Source of the DNA: an uncultured Lachnospiraceae bacterium
Lineage (GTDB): Bacteria > Bacillota > Clostridia > Lachnospirales > Lachnospiraceae
NCBI GenBank assembly: GCA_947628025.1
Contig: CANQYH010000006.1
Span: 1 to 26,891, forward strand
Direction of reading: 5' to 3'
Length of the DNA stretch: 26,891 nucleotides
The translations under genes were made by a program, and so were the position numbers. Positions within the stretch are counted from its first letter, which is position 1. Each line of letters begins with the position of its first letter. The notes beneath the pieces were generated by a model that ran no database searches, was not told the DNA's origin, and was given only the letters and a program-made list of their open reading frames with translations. This document shows positions 15,868 to 23,707 of the stretch, piece by piece.

Positions 15868-17680
15868 GCATATCCGGATCTTTGGACGCGCGGCAAAGCT
15901 GTGCCGCAGCCTGTCCAAACCCTATTTCTTCTGCGATCTTTTGAACCGGGCGCTGGACGCGCTTATCCCGTTCGTGCCGATCTATTTCTCCGCGAAGCTG
16001 ATCGACGCGCTCGCGGTCCGCGCGCCCCTCGGCGTGCTGGCCGCATATGCGACGCTGACCGTGGGTCTGGTGTTCATTTTGAAGATCGTCTCGGAACTGG
16101 CCGGCAAAAAGCGGGACATTCTGACGAATCTTTTCTACCTCGGAGAAGAATGGAACTTCTCTGAAAAGGCGATGGAAATGCCCTACGAAGCGCTGGAAGA
16201 CCCCGAAATCTCCCGGCTGAGGTTCCGCGTAGGCAGAGAAAGCCAAACCGGATTCAACACCTTTCGTACCATGTGGATCCTGTGCTGGGGAGAGCAGGCG
16301 GCGGTAACGATCCTGTGCTCTCTCGCGATGACCGCCTCCTTTTTCGCCATCGGAGCGGTAAGCGCTTACGTAAAGCTGGTCTTCGCTTTGGGGATCCTGC
16401 TCGTAACAGCGGTATCTGCCGTCATGTCCGCGCGCCGGCAGAACAGGACCAAGCGGTTCTGGAGCGACGCAATCGAGATAAACGCCTACGATGATGTCTA
16501 CGGCGAATATGTAGGAGATTACGGCGCGGGAAAAGATATCCGGCTTTACGGCATGGCGGACTGGCTGGAAGAAAGCCATTTCCGCAGCCAAATGGAATTC
16601 TGGAACCTAAACGCCGGGATCCGCCGGCAGGATATAATCGAAACCCTCCCGGCGACGGTCCTGAACAGCCTTTTGAAATATGCGGTCTACGGCATCCTGA
16701 TCTACGCGGCGCTCCTGGGAACGATCACCGTGGGCTCAATCGCGAAATACGTCTCCTGCATAACGGTTTTTATCGGCGGGGTAAACCGGCTGACCGACTG
16801 CGTCCTCCAAATGTTTGACAACAACCGCTACCTGAAGCATTATTTTGAGTACCTCGACATCCCAAACCCGATGTATAAAGGCAGCCTTACCGTTGAAAAG
16901 CGGGACGACTTCGACTACCAGGTTGAATTTAAAGACGTGAGCTTCCGCTATCCCGGCGCCGGCGGCTGGGCCCTCCGGCACGTCAGCCTGAAATTTAAGA
17001 TCGGGCAGAAGCTCGCGATCGTCGGCGAAAATGGTTCCGGCAAAACGACGTTCATCAAACTGCTCTGCCGTCTCTACGACCCCACAGAGGGGGAAATATT
17101 GCTCAACGGCGTAAACATTAAAAAATACGACTACGACGAATATATGTCGATCTTCTCCGTAGTCTTTCAGGATTTTAAGCTGTTCAGCTTTAAACTCGGC
17201 GAAGTGGTCGCCTCGAGCCAAAATTACGACTCCCGTCGGGTCAGGGACTGCCTGATCAAAGCCAATTTCGGCGACCGCCTCGGCACGCTCCCGGACGGAA
17301 CGGAAACCTACCTTTACAAACATTTCAGCGACAAAGGCGTGGAGATCTCCGGCGGCGAAGCGCAAAAGATCGCCCTCGCGCGGGCGCTTTACCGCGGCGC
17401 GCCGTTTATCCTCTTAGACGAACCGACCGCGGCGCTGGACCCAGTCTCGGAATATGAGGTCTACCGCAGCTTCAATTCGATCTCCGGCGAAGCGACCACG
17501 GTCTACATCTCCCACCGCCTGGCCTCCTGCCGTTTCTGCGACCAGATCGCGGTCTTCGACGGCGGGCAGATCGTACAGTTTGGTCCGCACGAGACGCTTT
17601 ACGGCGAAAACGGGAAATACCGGGAGCTCTGGGACGCCCAGGCGGAATACTACGTGAAAGACACGAAAAAAGCCCTCTGA
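15854..17680 (+). CDS. ABC exporter half-transporter, subunit 2
   Basis: 608 residues with the same layout as its neighbour: membrane segments in about 28-310 and an ATPase domain from about 355. Walker A GENGSGKTT (391-399), signature ISGGE (498-502), Walker B FILLDEPT (518-525) and H554 are present; Ile for Leu in the signature is a mild change. The coupling loop GKDIRLYGMADWL (226-238) matches that of subunit 1. ATG 15854 is chosen because GGAGGT lies seven nt upstream, inside the end of the first gene, and gives a 14-nt overlap. Both ATP sites look competent, so this is not a pair with one dead site as seen in some heterodimeric exporters. Confidence 0.93.
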   Translation: MTLREHIRIFGRAAKLCRSLSKPYFFCDLLNRALDALIPFVPIYFSAKLIDALAVRAPLGVLAAYATLTVGLVFILKIVSELAGKKRDILTNLFYLGEEWNFSEKAMEMPYEALEDPEISRLRFRVGRESQTGFNTFRTMWILCWGEQAAVTILCSLAMTASFFAIGAVSAYVKLVFALGILLVTAVSAVMSARRQNRTKRFWSDAIEINAYDDVYGEYVGDYGAGKDIRLYGMADWLEESHFRSQMEFWNLNAGIRRQDIIETLPATVLNSLLKYAVYGILIYAALLGTITVGSIAKYVSCITVFIGGVNRLTDCVLQMFDNNRYLKHYFEYLDIPNPMYKGSLTVEKRDDFDYQVEFKDVSFRYPGAGGWALRHVSLKFKIGQKLAIVGENGSGKTTFIKLLCRLYDPTEGEILLNGVNIKKYDYDEYMSIFSVVFQDFKLFSFKLGEVVASSQNYDSRRVRDCLIKANFGDRLGTLPDGTETYLYKHFSDKGVEISGGEAQKIALARALYRGAPFILLDEPTAALDPVSEYEVYRSFNSISGEATTVYISHRLASCRFCDQIAVFDGGQIVQFGPHETLYGENGKYRELWDAQAEYYVKDTKKAL

Positions 17681-17777
17681 CAGCGCGGCGCTACGGCCCG
17701 GTCGCGCCGCTGCCATGGGCAAAACGCCGCATGGGCAAAGACCGGCCAACCAGCCCAAAATCCCGCCGCGCTGTCAG
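17677..17777. repeat. 14-bp perfect inverted repeat joining two convergent stop codons
   Basis: CTGACAGCGCGGCG (17677-17690) and its exact reverse complement (17764-17777) are separated by 73 bp. The TGA of the ABC gene lies in the left arm and the TGA of the GIY-YIG gene lies, on the other strand, in the right arm. Between them are CATGGGCAAA twice and the inner pair CCGGTC/GACCGG. No T run follows either arm, so it is not a standard terminator, though a strong stem could still stop both transcripts. Confidence 0.7.
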
Positions 17778-18031
17778 CGGGCCGCGCCGTCCCCGCCTGC
17801 CGCCAGCCGCAGCTTCTCCGCCCGCGTCATCCGCTTGATCGCCGCCTCCCGCCGCATGGCCTCCTCTTTCGTCGCGAACGCTTCGAAGTAGACCAACTTC
17901 ACCGGGCGGCGGCTCTTCGTATATTTCGCGCCCTTGCCGCTGTTATGGGCCTCGATGCGTTCTTCCAGACGGTTTGTCCAGCCGCAGTACAGAGTGCCGT
18001 CCGCGCACAGCAGCAGATATGTATAATTCAT
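17774..18031 (-). CDS. GIY-YIG nuclease-superfamily protein (YhbQ/UPF0213-like)
   Basis: 85 residues, the normal size of the small stand-alone GIY-YIG family. The opening YTYLLLCADGTLYCGWTNRLEERI holds the GIY-like (TYL) and YIG-like (YCG) elements and the catalytic Arg region (R21). The second part, AKYTKSRRPVKLVYFE and EAMRREAAIKRMTRAEKL, matches the conserved C-terminal block. Family members have been linked to DNA end trimming or repair, with no firm role in Clostridia. The start at 18031 has GGAG nine nt upstream; the frame is open further back but without a ribosome site. The stop lies within the inverted repeat shared with the ABC gene. Confidence 0.88.
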   Translation of the reverse strand: MNYTYLLLCADGTLYCGWTNRLEERIEAHNSGKGAKYTKSRRPVKLVYFEAFATKEEAMRREAAIKRMTRAEKLRLAAGGDGAAR

Positions 18032-18343
18032 CTTTTGTTCTCCGTTCCGTTTTATTTCCGCTTCCCGCCAGCCGCATCCCGGCGCTTTCCATATACCGGT
18101 TATGTAGACGCCGCCGCGCTTGCAAGACGCGGCGCCGCCCAGGTTGCCCTGATCTATCTGAAGCACCAGCTGGATGCGGTCACGGTACTGTCGATATTCA
18201 TTGAACCTTATAGTCTATTATATCCCGCAATCCGTTTTTTGTGCATCCAGCTTTATCCTTTTTCTGATATTTTTTCGCGGGAATTTCCGCGGCCGCGCGG
18301 GAACGGCTCCCTGCAGGGGGCTCTCCGGCCCGCCCCGGCCGCT
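18032..18343. other. Intergenic region between sipL and the GIY-YIG gene
   Basis: No convincing gene. A possible minus-strand promoter, TGCACA (18240-18245), 17 nt, TATAAT (18217-18222), could serve the GIY-YIG gene with a long leader. GC-rich dyads near 18283-18330 (for example CCCTGCAGGG) sit just after the sipL stop, but none is followed by a T run on the minus strand. Confidence 0.4.
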
Positions 18344-19909
18344 TCACATCCCGGCCACTTCTTTCATCAGGATCAGCCGGTCGCCCGCACGCAGGTTTCC
18401 GTCCGCCAGCTCGTTGGTCTTTATCACGTTCTCACGGGTCGTGTGGAAGCGCTTGGCGATCTCCCACAGGCTGTCGTGAGGCTGCACGATGTAGCCCACG
18501 ATCCCGGGAAGCGCCTGCAGCTTCGCCTCATCCAGCGGCGCTTCTGTGATGCTCTCGATCACCGGCTCGCAGACCGGCTGCAAAGCCAGCAAATCCAGGT
18601 TCACCACCGCCTTGACCTCTGCCACGCCGCTGCCCATCATCACCACCGACAGCTGCTCCAGTCCCGCATTTAGCTGACAGACGCTCTCCTCGTTCACCCC
18701 CGGCGCTTCCGCTATGTATTCAAACGGGATCGGTTCCACAACAGCCCGTACCGGGTCGGCGTCATCGGAGGTCATGTATAATAAGGAAACATCCAGCACG
18801 CCGCTGATATTCAGACCGTCCTCCTGGGCCTGCGCCTCGTCGATGCGGACGGCGGCGTCATAATGGCAGACCTGGAGGACGCGCTCGCCGCCGCCCAGAT
18901 CCAGCTTCTCCGAGATCCTGCATTTCCCCGTATTCTTCGTCAGCAGCTTATCGAAGCAGACCTCTCCCATTTTCAAGCTGACCTCCCGGTCCGTGGCGTA
19001 GAGATCGCTGAGCAGCATAAGCGATTGTTCCTCATAGAGCTTCATATCCAGTTCCAGCACCGCGTCCAGCTCCAGATCCCGCATCTCCCCGTCGTAATCC
19101 GGCTTCGCCTCCATGTCCTTGTGGACCAGGCGCACGCCGATGGACGGGGCCATGCCCTCCGCCGACTCCGGCAGTTCCACCTCTCCGGAAAACGGGACCG
19201 CTTCCTCCATCCACTGCAGCGGCGTATTCTCGCCCTCGCCCTGATAGATCAGGAAAACGATCAGCGTCCCCTCTATATGGACCTTGCCGTCCAGCGGCTT
19301 GGCGGACACGCCCCGCAGCTTGATCTCGTTCCAGATCATCTGCTCGATGCTCGGCCTGCTGCCCGTCAGGGAGATGTCCTCTTTTATACGATATGTATCC
19401 TTGCGCCGGACGGCAATGGCCGCGACCTCCGTGTCCCGCTTCAGCACCTCGGCCCCCGCGCCGCCGTCCGAGGCCACGTCCACCGCCGCCTCCGCGTCGC
19501 AGAGCATCTCCGTCCGGACTTTCAGGGTCACGATCGCTTTCACGCTCAGTTTCCGCGAATTGATCATCCCCGCGCTCAGATCCTCCAGCTCCCACACCAC
19601 ACCGATCTGATCTTTCTCCTCCAGATCCGGCACGTTGATCGGCTCCTCGAACGGGATGGAACCTGCCAGCGTCTGCAGTCCGCCCTCCGGCCTCCGGTAC
19701 AGCACCTGGAAAGCCAGCTTGCCTTTCACCGTCACTTTCTCCCCCTGGTTCTTCACCGTCTCCATCTGGATATCTCCCGCCGACATGATCACCTGTTCCA
19801 CGTCGTCCATCGTATCCGGAACGATAAAATCATCGTCCAGCGTAATCTGCACGGCCGCATCGTGCTTCCAGCGGTTCATATGAATGTTTTTCTTGATCAG
19901 TTCCAGCAT
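18344..19909 (-). CDS. sipL: Spore coat/cortex morphogenesis protein SipL (DUF3794 plus LysM)
   Basis: SipL binds SpoIVA and helps assemble the coat around the forespore in Clostridia; it acts in the mother cell. 521 residues, close to the known length. The N-terminal two thirds contain SPOCS/DUF3794-type beta-rich modules (for example KVTVKGKLAFQVLYR, GKVHIEGTLIVFLIY and GLNISGVLDVSLLYM, the recurring strand pattern). The last about 50 residues are a LysM domain (GYIVQPHDSLWEIAKRFHTT ... NLRAGDRLIL). ATG 19909 follows GGGAGCGG. A sigma-E-like promoter lies just upstream, which fits mother-cell expression. Divergent from the recombinase pair. Confidence 0.9.
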   Translation of the reverse strand: MLELIKKNIHMNRWKHDAAVQITLDDDFIVPDTMDDVEQVIMSAGDIQMETVKNQGEKVTVKGKLAFQVLYRRPEGGLQTLAGSIPFEEPINVPDLEEKDQIGVVWELEDLSAGMINSRKLSVKAIVTLKVRTEMLCDAEAAVDVASDGGAGAEVLKRDTEVAAIAVRRKDTYRIKEDISLTGSRPSIEQMIWNEIKLRGVSAKPLDGKVHIEGTLIVFLIYQGEGENTPLQWMEEAVPFSGEVELPESAEGMAPSIGVRLVHKDMEAKPDYDGEMRDLELDAVLELDMKLYEEQSLMLLSDLYATDREVSLKMGEVCFDKLLTKNTGKCRISEKLDLGGGERVLQVCHYDAAVRIDEAQAQEDGLNISGVLDVSLLYMTSDDADPVRAVVEPIPFEYIAEAPGVNEESVCQLNAGLEQLSVVMMGSGVAEVKAVVNLDLLALQPVCEPVIESITEAPLDEAKLQALPGIVGYIVQPHDSLWEIAKRFHTTRENVIKTNELADGNLRAGDRLILMKEVAGM

Positions 19910-19947
19910 TGTCCGCTCCCACCAGTCTTCCTGAATGCTTTTTTATC

Positions 19948-19976
19948 AGTGTATGTGAAAGCGTCCCCGCTTATGC
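19948..19976 (-). promoter_or_regulatory. Probable sigma-E promoter of sipL
   Basis: On the minus strand GCATAAG (19970-19976), then 14 nt, then CATACACT (19948-19955). The -10 fits the sigma-E consensus CATACANT at every position and the -35 fits the [GT][AC]ATA core. The predicted start leaves about 30 nt before ATG 19909. Sigma-E control of sipL is what its role would predict. Confidence 0.6.
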
Positions 19977-20009
19977 CTGCCAAAAATGGGACTATTCCCG
20001 GAAACGCTC

Positions 20010-20038
20010 TTGATTTTCAGACTTTATCCCGCTAAACT
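20010..20038 (+). promoter_or_regulatory. Possible promoter of the recombinase pair
   Basis: TTGATT (20010-20015), 17-nt spacer, TAAACT (20033-20038). The -10 matches only four of six positions. AAAGGA lies about 11 nt before ATG 20101. Confidence 0.45.
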
Positions 20039-20100
20039 AAGGTTACATAACTTATTTACCGGAAAAGCGATTTTCTCATTTTTACAAAGGACAAACGAAT

Positions 20101-20973
20101 ATGACAAACAACGATCTCAAACGGTCCGCAAATTCCGACGCCGTCTGCGGGGAAACGGCGATCGGGCAGATACTTGCGGATTTCCGGGCCTATCTGCAGC
20201 GGCGGCAGCTGGCCGAAAGCACCATTCACGCTTATCTCAGCGGTGCGGAGCAATTTTTGACCCTGTACCCATCGATCAATTTTAACAATCTGCAGCTTTA
20301 CAAATGCTACCTGCTGGAACATTACAAACCGCAGACCGTCAACCTGCGCATCCGTGCCATGAACTGCCTGATGGAATCCCTGCATATGACCGATTCCCGC
20401 ATGACCATGGTGCATATCCAGCAGAAATCGTTCCTGGAAAACGTCATCAGCCGGGCCGATTACGAATACCTGAAACGCTGCCTGCTGCGGGACGGGGACC
20501 ATCTCTACTATTTCATCATCCGCATCATGGCTACCACCGGTATGCGGGTCAGCGAGGTCGTCCAGCTGCGGGCCGAGGACGTGCGGCGCGGCTACATGGA
20601 CCTGTACTCCAAGGGAAATAAATCCCGCCGGGTCTACATTCCCGCCCGCACCCGCAAAGAATGCCTGGCCTGGCTCCGGCGCATCCGCCGCATGAGCGGT
20701 TTCGTTTTTCTGAACCGCCGCGGCGACCCGCTGACCCCGGCCGGCATCCGCAGCCAGCTGCGCAAATTCGAGGGACGCTACGGGCTGGACGCCTCCGTCC
20801 TGCACCCCCATTCGTTCCGCCACCTGTTTGCCAAAAATTTCATCGAGATCTGCGGGGATCTTTCCATGCTGTCCGATATCCTGGGCCATGAAAACATCGA
20901 AACCACCCGCATTTACCTGCACCGCAGCCCCTCCGAGCAGAAGCAGCTGGTCAACCGGATCGTAAGCTGGTGA
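20101..20973 (+). CDS. Tyrosine recombinase, first of a tandem pair
   Basis: 290 residues: an N-terminal SAM-like core-binding domain (about 20-105, ending in the TVNLRIRAMN helix) and a catalytic domain (about 115-290). The catalytic set is complete: R149 (TGMRVSE), Lys in SKGNKSRRVYIP (171 or 174), H237 and R240 (HPHSFRH), H263 (LGHENIETT) and nucleophile Y272 (RIYLHRS). This is XerC/XerD-like in size, but the short compact form and the tandem partner fit site-specific inversion or phase-variation recombinases better than the single chromosomal Xer proteins. No integrase accessory genes, att repeats or cargo are seen nearby. Followed six nt later by its paralogue. Confidence 0.92.
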   Translation: MTNNDLKRSANSDAVCGETAIGQILADFRAYLQRRQLAESTIHAYLSGAEQFLTLYPSINFNNLQLYKCYLLEHYKPQTVNLRIRAMNCLMESLHMTDSRMTMVHIQQKSFLENVISRADYEYLKRCLLRDGDHLYYFIIRIMATTGMRVSEVVQLRAEDVRRGYMDLYSKGNKSRRVYIPARTRKECLAWLRRIRRMSGFVFLNRRGDPLTPAGIRSQLRKFEGRYGLDASVLHPHSFRHLFAKNFIEICGDLSMLSDILGHENIETTRIYLHRSPSEQKQLVNRIVSW

Positions 20974-20979
20974 ATTACT

Positions 20980-21834
20980 ATGATGACAGCTAGGCAGGAG
21001 GCCTCCCTCCTGGATTTTGAGATATACCTGAAGAAAAAGAATCTGTCCAAAAACACGGTCACAGCCTATCTCGGCAGCGTCAGGCTCTATTTTTCCATGT
21101 ACCGGATCCTGTCCGTCGAGAATCTGGGCCGGTTCCGCAGCTACCTGATCTCCCACTACCGCCCCTCCACCGTCAATCTGAGGATCCACGGACTGAACCG
21201 CTATCTGCGGTTCCTCCTGGAGCAGGATGAGGAAGCCTGGCTGGAACTGAAAGATTTCCGGCTGATCTCGGTAAAGCTCCAAAAGAGATCCTTTACCGAC
21301 GCCGTGATCTCCAACGAGGACTACGAGACCCTGAAGCGGCGGCTGAAAGAAGACGAAAACGACCTGTGGTATTTCGTGGTGCGCTTCCTGGGAGCCACCG
21401 GCGCCCGCGTCAGCGAGCTGGTACAGATGAAAGTCGAACACCTGCGGCTGGGGTACCTGGATCTATATTCCAAAGGCGGCAAGCTGCGGCGGGTCTATTT
21501 TCCCGACGCGCTGTCGGCGGAAGCGCTGGCCTGGTGCGAGCGGAGAGAGAAAAAGAGCGGCTTCTTATTTGTCAATAAAAAAGGACGCCCCATCTCCTCG
21601 CGAGGCATCCATTGTCAGCTGAAACATTACGCCAAAAAATACGGCATCGACGCGGACACGGTCTATCCGCACTCGTTCCGCCACCGGTTCGCGATCAATT
21701 TCCTGATGCAGTTCAACGATATCTCGCTGCTGGCCGACCTGATGGGGCACGAAAACATCGAAACCACCCGAATCTACCTGACCCGTTCCAGCAAAGAACA
21801 GCAGGCGCTTCTGGACGAACTGATCACCTGGTAA
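20980..21834 (+). CDS. Tyrosine recombinase, second of a tandem pair
   Basis: 284 residues with the same domain plan and clear paralogy to the previous gene (shared blocks: TVNLRI, YSKGGKLRRVYFP against YSKGNKSRRVYIP, GHENIETTRIYL). Catalytic residues are R143, K165, H231, R234, H257 and Y266, all present. The ATG lies six nt after the upstream stop; the ribosome site is only GGTGA formed across that stop, so translation is probably coupled. Two divergent but intact copies suggest a heteromeric recombinase, as XerC and XerD are, or recent subfunctionalisation. The target site is unknown. Confidence 0.92.
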   Translation: MMTARQEASLLDFEIYLKKKNLSKNTVTAYLGSVRLYFSMYRILSVENLGRFRSYLISHYRPSTVNLRIHGLNRYLRFLLEQDEEAWLELKDFRLISVKLQKRSFTDAVISNEDYETLKRRLKEDENDLWYFVVRFLGATGARVSELVQMKVEHLRLGYLDLYSKGGKLRRVYFPDALSAEALAWCERREKKSGFLFVNKKGRPISSRGIHCQLKHYAKKYGIDADTVYPHSFRHRFAINFLMQFNDISLLADLMGHENIETTRIYLTRSSKEQQALLDELITW

Positions 21835-21857
21835 TGATGCGGACGCCGGGGAAGCGC

Positions 21858-22517
21858 TCACTGCGGCGATCCGCTCTTTTCCCGCTCCGCCAGCTTCTCC
21901 GTCAGCGCTTTCACCTGCGCCTCCAGCTCTTTCACGCGTTCCTCCATCCGGCAGTAGCTCTCCGCAGTGACTGCCGGTTTTTCTTTCGGGATCGGGATCC
22001 CGTCCTTTTTGACCGGGCGGGCCGGAACCCCCACGGCGGTCACATTGTTCTCCAGCGGTTTCAAAAGCACCGCGTTGGCGGCGATGGTGCAGTTATCGCC
22101 CACTTCAAAAGAGCCCAGGATCTTCGCGCCCGCGCCCACGGTCACATTGTTCCCCAGGGTCGGATGGCGTTTCCCTTTCTGGGTGCCGACGCCGCCCAGC
22201 GTGACGCCCTGGTAAATGGTGCAGTTATCGCCCACCACCGTGGTTTCCCCGATGACGACGCCGCAGCCGTGATCGATCAGGATCCCGTGCCCCAGCTGCG
22301 CGCCGGGATGGATCTCGATCAGCGTAAAGAACCGCGCGATCTGCGAGATCAGCCGCGCAATGAAATACAGGCGGTGTTTATAGAACCAATGGGCGATCCG
22401 GTGCCAGATCAGCGCGTGGACGCCCTGGTAAAGAAGCAGGACCTCCAGCGCGTTCCTCGCCGCCGGATCCCTCTCCCGCACCGCCTTTATGTCCAGCCAA
22501 ATATCTTTCAAAATCAT
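21858..22517 (-). CDS. cysE: Serine O-acetyltransferase
   Basis: Transfers acetyl from acetyl-CoA to L-serine, giving O-acetylserine for cysteine synthesis. 219 residues, the short form. The N-terminal helices are followed by a left-handed beta-helix of hexapeptide repeats (about 70-165). Active-site residues are visible in LIDHGCGVVIGET (D82, H83) and KRHPTLG (H118). The C-terminal tail (187-212) is a predicted coiled coil, longer than in the simplest forms. ATG 22517 follows GAGGAACGG. Convergent with the recombinase pair, 23 nt from its stop, with no terminator between. A leader of about 240 nt separates it from its promoter. Confidence 0.95.
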   Translation of the reverse strand: MILKDIWLDIKAVRERDPAARNALEVLLLYQGVHALIWHRIAHWFYKHRLYFIARLISQIARFFTLIEIHPGAQLGHGILIDHGCGVVIGETTVVGDNCTIYQGVTLGGVGTQKGKRHPTLGNNVTVGAGAKILGSFEVGDNCTIAANAVLLKPLENNVTAVGVPARPVKKDGIPIPKEKPAVTAESYCRMEERVKELEAQVKALTEKLAEREKSGSPQ

Positions 22518-22614
22518 ATCCGTTCCTCGATCTATACCTGTTCATCCTGAAATACTGCCGCTTTATCTTATGCCGGTTCCCGCGTTCCGGTCACAAACTG
22601 CCGCCGGAGTCCTG

Positions 22615-22741
22615 CGTCCAGGGCCCGACGCTGCAGCCGCCTTTCTTACGTCCAGGGTTTGATGCTGCGTCCGATGCCGAAAATAATCCGGATGCCTGTG
22701 ACGCGACCGCACCCTCCGACAATAAATGCGCCGGATGCCTG
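22615..22741 (-). repeat. Short direct repeats in the cysE leader
   Basis: GTCCAGGG-NNN-GAYGCTGC occurs at 22615-22634 and again at 22649-22668 (34-bp period). CCGGATGCCTG occurs at 22688-22698 and 22731-22741 (43-bp period), with a shorter relative (CGATGCC) near 22672. They lie between the promoter and the cysE ATG, so they would be transcribed. They do not form a recognisable riboswitch or T-box. Confidence 0.55.
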
Positions 22742-22760
22742 CGCCGCGCAGACCGACCGT

Positions 22761-22789
22761 AAAATAAGCCCCTCCGGTAATGCTGTCAA
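22761..22789 (-). promoter_or_regulatory. Sigma-A promoter of cysE
   Basis: Minus strand perfect TTGACA (22784-22789), 17-nt spacer, TATTTT (22761-22766, four of six). It would give a leader of about 240 nt. Confidence 0.55.
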
Positions 22790-23010
22790 TCATAACACAT
22801 TCGCAGGGAGTTTGGCAAGTATCTGGCCCTTTCGTTTTACGCCATTTTCACGCGCCATTTTCACAGGCCGGACGGTTCCGCGCCGCTTTTACATCCTCCG
22901 CCGCTCCGGCGGCCGCGTTCCCGGCGGAAAGACGCGCCCGATCCATTTCCGCCCCGCCGCATCCGGCCATACAGATCATATTATCAAATCCGTTCCTGTC
23001 CCTGCCGCGT
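22790..23010. other. Intergenic region between the lipoprotein gene and the cysE promoter
   Basis: No gene seen. CGCCATTTTCAC occurs twice in tandem (22840-22851 and 22853-22864). A GC-rich hairpin (CCGCC-GCTCC-GGCGG, about 22898-22912) could end the lipoprotein transcript, but no T run follows. Confidence 0.45.
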
Positions 23011-23520
23011 CTATTGGAAAACGACCGGATCCTCCAGATATTCCGTCTTTATAATAATGAACGGATACGAGATCTCCTGCGCCGCCGTTTCCCCTTTCTC
23101 CGGCCCCCGCAGTTCTGTGTCCGCCACGATCGAATTATCCGTGAGATACAATTCCTCCACCACGATACTATAGCCGCCGGTGGGCTGAGAACCGTACCCC
23201 ACTACGATATACAGGCTTTCTTCATCGGTATAGGTCAGCTTAAACGGCTGTGTTTTTTTCTGCGCCAGGATCTCCTGCAGCTGCTGAGGCGCGTCCGCCT
23301 CCCCGATCACCGTAAACTCCAGGTCCCGCACTTTTTCGCTCCCCGTTTTTCCTGCCGTACAGCCGGCCAGCACCGCCGCACAAACCAGCAGGCACGCCGC
23401 GATCCTGCGAAGCGGCGCTCCCAAGCAGCGGCGTTTCCCGTCTTTTCCGCTCCCGCGCGCCGCTTTTCCGCATCCGCGCCCATCAGACATCGCTCTCTCG
23501 TCCGTGTTCCATATCCTCAT
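23011..23520 (-). CDS. PrcB-like lipoprotein
   Basis: 169 residues. A hydrophobic stretch (39-53) ends in the lipobox LAGC with Cys54, so it should be lipid-anchored outside the cell. The C-terminal domain has GYGSQPTGGYSIVVEEL and YPFIIIKTE, the hallmarks of the PrcB C-terminal domain (rptGGYsv followed by tyPy). PrcB was described as a partner stabilising a spirochaete surface protease; in Firmicutes the domain occurs in many small lipoproteins of unknown role. The start is uncertain: ATG 23520 gives a 38-residue basic segment before the hydrophobic core, which is long; ATG 23490 shortens it to 28. Neither has an ideal ribosome site. It stands apart from its neighbours and is probably its own unit. 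Confidence 0.75.
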   Translation of the reverse strand: MRIWNTDERAMSDGRGCGKAARGSGKDGKRRCLGAPLRRIAACLLVCAAVLAGCTAGKTGSEKVRDLEFTVIGEADAPQQLQEILAQKKTQPFKLTYTDEESLYIVVGYGSQPTGGYSIVVEELYLTDNSIVADTELRGPEKGETAAQEISYPFIIIKTEYLEDPVVFQ

Positions 23521-23707
23521 ACTGTCTCTCAGCCTCTGAGTTCGTTTCTATCATATGTATGAAGACAGGGTTGGACGTTATGTTAAGTTCCTTTTTCTCG
23601 AAGTCTCTTGACCGGCCCCGGAGCGGTTCCTCTTTCCCGTTCTTCCTCTTTCCCGTTTCCAGCCATACATTCCGGGAATTTCCGGGAACCGCTTTCGCCG
23701 TCCGCTG

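Noticed and set aside
18270..18340. Terminator for sipL among GC-rich dyads
   Set aside because: Stems are present but the T-rich stretch is on the wrong side for the minus strand.
22690..22725. T-box-like string AGGGTGCGGTCGCG on the minus strand upstream of cysE
   Set aside because: It matches the T-box consensus AGGGTGGNACCGCG only in part, lies too near the start of the leader and is not followed by a terminator hairpin.
22563..22793. 76-codon open frame upstream of cysE on the minus strand
   Set aside because: It starts within the cysE -35 region, has no ribosome site and covers the leader repeats.
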